DNA of 64,000 nucleotides, from NCBI GenBank assembly GCA_965223305.1, contig CBDCWT010000067.1, forward strand, positions 1-64,000, written 5' to 3'. Every line of letters begins with the position of its first letter. The first letter of the stretch is position 1. The stretch is from CBDCWT01 sp965223305. GTDB taxonomy: Bacteria; Planctomycetota; Planctomycetia; Pirellulales; Pirellulaceae. Under the pieces are notes generated by a model. It ran no database searches. It saw only the letters and a list, made by a program, of their open reading frames with translations, and had not been told where the DNA came from. Of the stretch, positions 63,352 through 64,000 are shown one piece after another. The translations under genes and the position numbers were made by a program.

Positions 63352-64000
63352 ATGGCCAGACACAAACCGTACGCTTCGGGACGCGCGGCGCGAAAACGAT
63401 CCGAAAGGACCAGACGACGCAGGTTGGCTCTGCTACCGCTCGAGCCGCGCATCCTGCTGACCGCCATCATTACAGTCGATCCCCCGGCTAACTCGCACGT
63501 GGCTGCGCCCAACTCCGATGTCTCGGTGACATTCGATCAGCCTATCAATCCGGCCACAGTCAGCTCGCTTTCCTTTGCGGTGCACGCGATGCAACACCGG
63601 CAACTGGTGGGGCCGACGGCATCGCTGAGTACAACGGGAAACACCGTCGCGCTCAACCCCAGCGCTGACTTCTCGCCGGGAGAACTGGTGCAAGCTACAG
63701 TCACTGCCAACGTGCAAAGTACCAGCGGTGACCCCGCAGTCCCTTTTGTCTGGCAGTGGCGAGCTGGCGCACCTTTCGGGACCGGCGTTTTTGCCGCGGA
63801 TCCACAGATACTCGGCGATCACCTCTCGCTGGGCGTGGCTCTTGGTGATCTCGACAGCGACGGTGATCTCGACGCCGTTACGGCCAACTATACTCAAGCA
63901 AATCGTGTCTGGCTCAACAGCGACGGACAGTTTGTCGACAGCGGTCAGGAACTCGGCGGCACTGTTGCCAGCTCGGCGGTTCAACTCGGGGACTTTGACG
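63352..64000 (+). CDS. LEPR-XLL giant surface protein with Ig-like and FG-GAP/VCBS domains, 3' cut by window edge
   Basis: 216 residues are visible with no stop before the edge. A basic N-terminus (RKRSERTRRRR) leads into LALLPLEPRILL, the LEPR-XLL motif used as the N-terminal signal of many very large planctomycete surface proteins. An SbsA Ig-like (Big_5) domain follows (about 40-125; VTFDQPINPATVSSLSF). FG-GAP/VCBS-type calcium-loop repeats begin near residue 165 (LGDLDSDGDLDAVTANYTQANRVWLN) and a second one starts at the edge. It is likely exported and surface-attached. It may be similar in kind to the protein at the left edge of the window, but they are separate genes. Confidence 0.85.
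   Translation, partial: MARHKPYASGRAARKRSERTRRRRLALLPLEPRILLTAIITVDPPANSHVAAPNSDVSVTFDQPINPATVSSLSFAVHAMQHRQLVGPTASLSTTGNTVALNPSADFSPGELVQATVTANVQSTSGDPAVPFVWQWRAGAPFGTGVFAADPQILGDHLSLGVALGDLDSDGDLDAVTANYTQANRVWLNSDGQFVDSGQELGGTVASSAVQLGDFD

Overview
The window looks like chromosomal DNA of a planctomycete, most likely a Pirellulales-type lineage. Signs seen directly are an N-terminal LEPR-XLL signal on the giant protein entering at the right edge, a PEP-CTERM protein, an S46 peptidase, a very large repeat-built surface protein, and many copies of short palindromic intergenic repeats of the kind common in that phylum. No rRNA, tRNA, CRISPR array, integrase or transposase was recognised. The species is inference.

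Left part (1-9562): the 3' end of a giant VCBS-type surface protein (at least 18 copies of a 106-residue unit), followed on the same strand by an HD-GYP response regulator and a membrane GGDEF protein, suggesting a c-di-GMP-linked adhesin locus. A 250-bp tandem repeat array follows (9725-10696). From 10796 to 16926 lie a class C beta-lactamase-like hydrolase and an OPT transporter (minus strand), then an S46 peptidase and a secreted Cys-pair (YHS/TRASH-like) protein (plus strand).

The strongest candidate for an unusual system is 17436-23830: a cytosolic M48-type metallopeptidase whose stop overlaps the start of a 1721-residue protein. That protein joins a kinase C-lobe-like segment, DUF4011, an SF1 helicase and a C-terminal Vsr/MTES_1575-like nuclease domain. 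It resembles the reported Hhe (DUF4011-helicase-Vsr) defence proteins, with a protease partner and a kinase-like head added, and is bracketed by repeat-rich DNA.

Middle part (24178-33855): a COG0523 GTPase, a repeat-filled stretch, a PEP-CTERM protein, a minus-strand group of an O-antigen-ligase/TPR protein and two polytopic membrane proteins, a TPR lipoprotein, and a small secreted protein with a Lys-rich tail.

Right part (35207-62929): a large Wzx/Wzy-type polysaccharide locus. It encodes a Wzz/BY-kinase, WecA/MraY-like initiating transferase, flippase, polymerase, at least five glycosyltransferases (including WecG/TagA type), carbamoyltransferase, sulfotransferase, asparagine-synthase-type amidotransferase, methyltransferase, two tandem nucleotidyltransferase-fold proteins, a bi-domain oxidoreductase, a DUF218 protein and WecB epimerase. 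Together these would initiate, build, decorate, flip, polymerise and length-control a heteropolysaccharide. No outer-membrane export protein (Wza) was seen. Three genes are broken by clear small indels (near 38089, 57225 and 59761) and a fourth probably has one (near 47664), while the long genes of the left half are intact. The window ends in a second giant surface protein (63352 onward).
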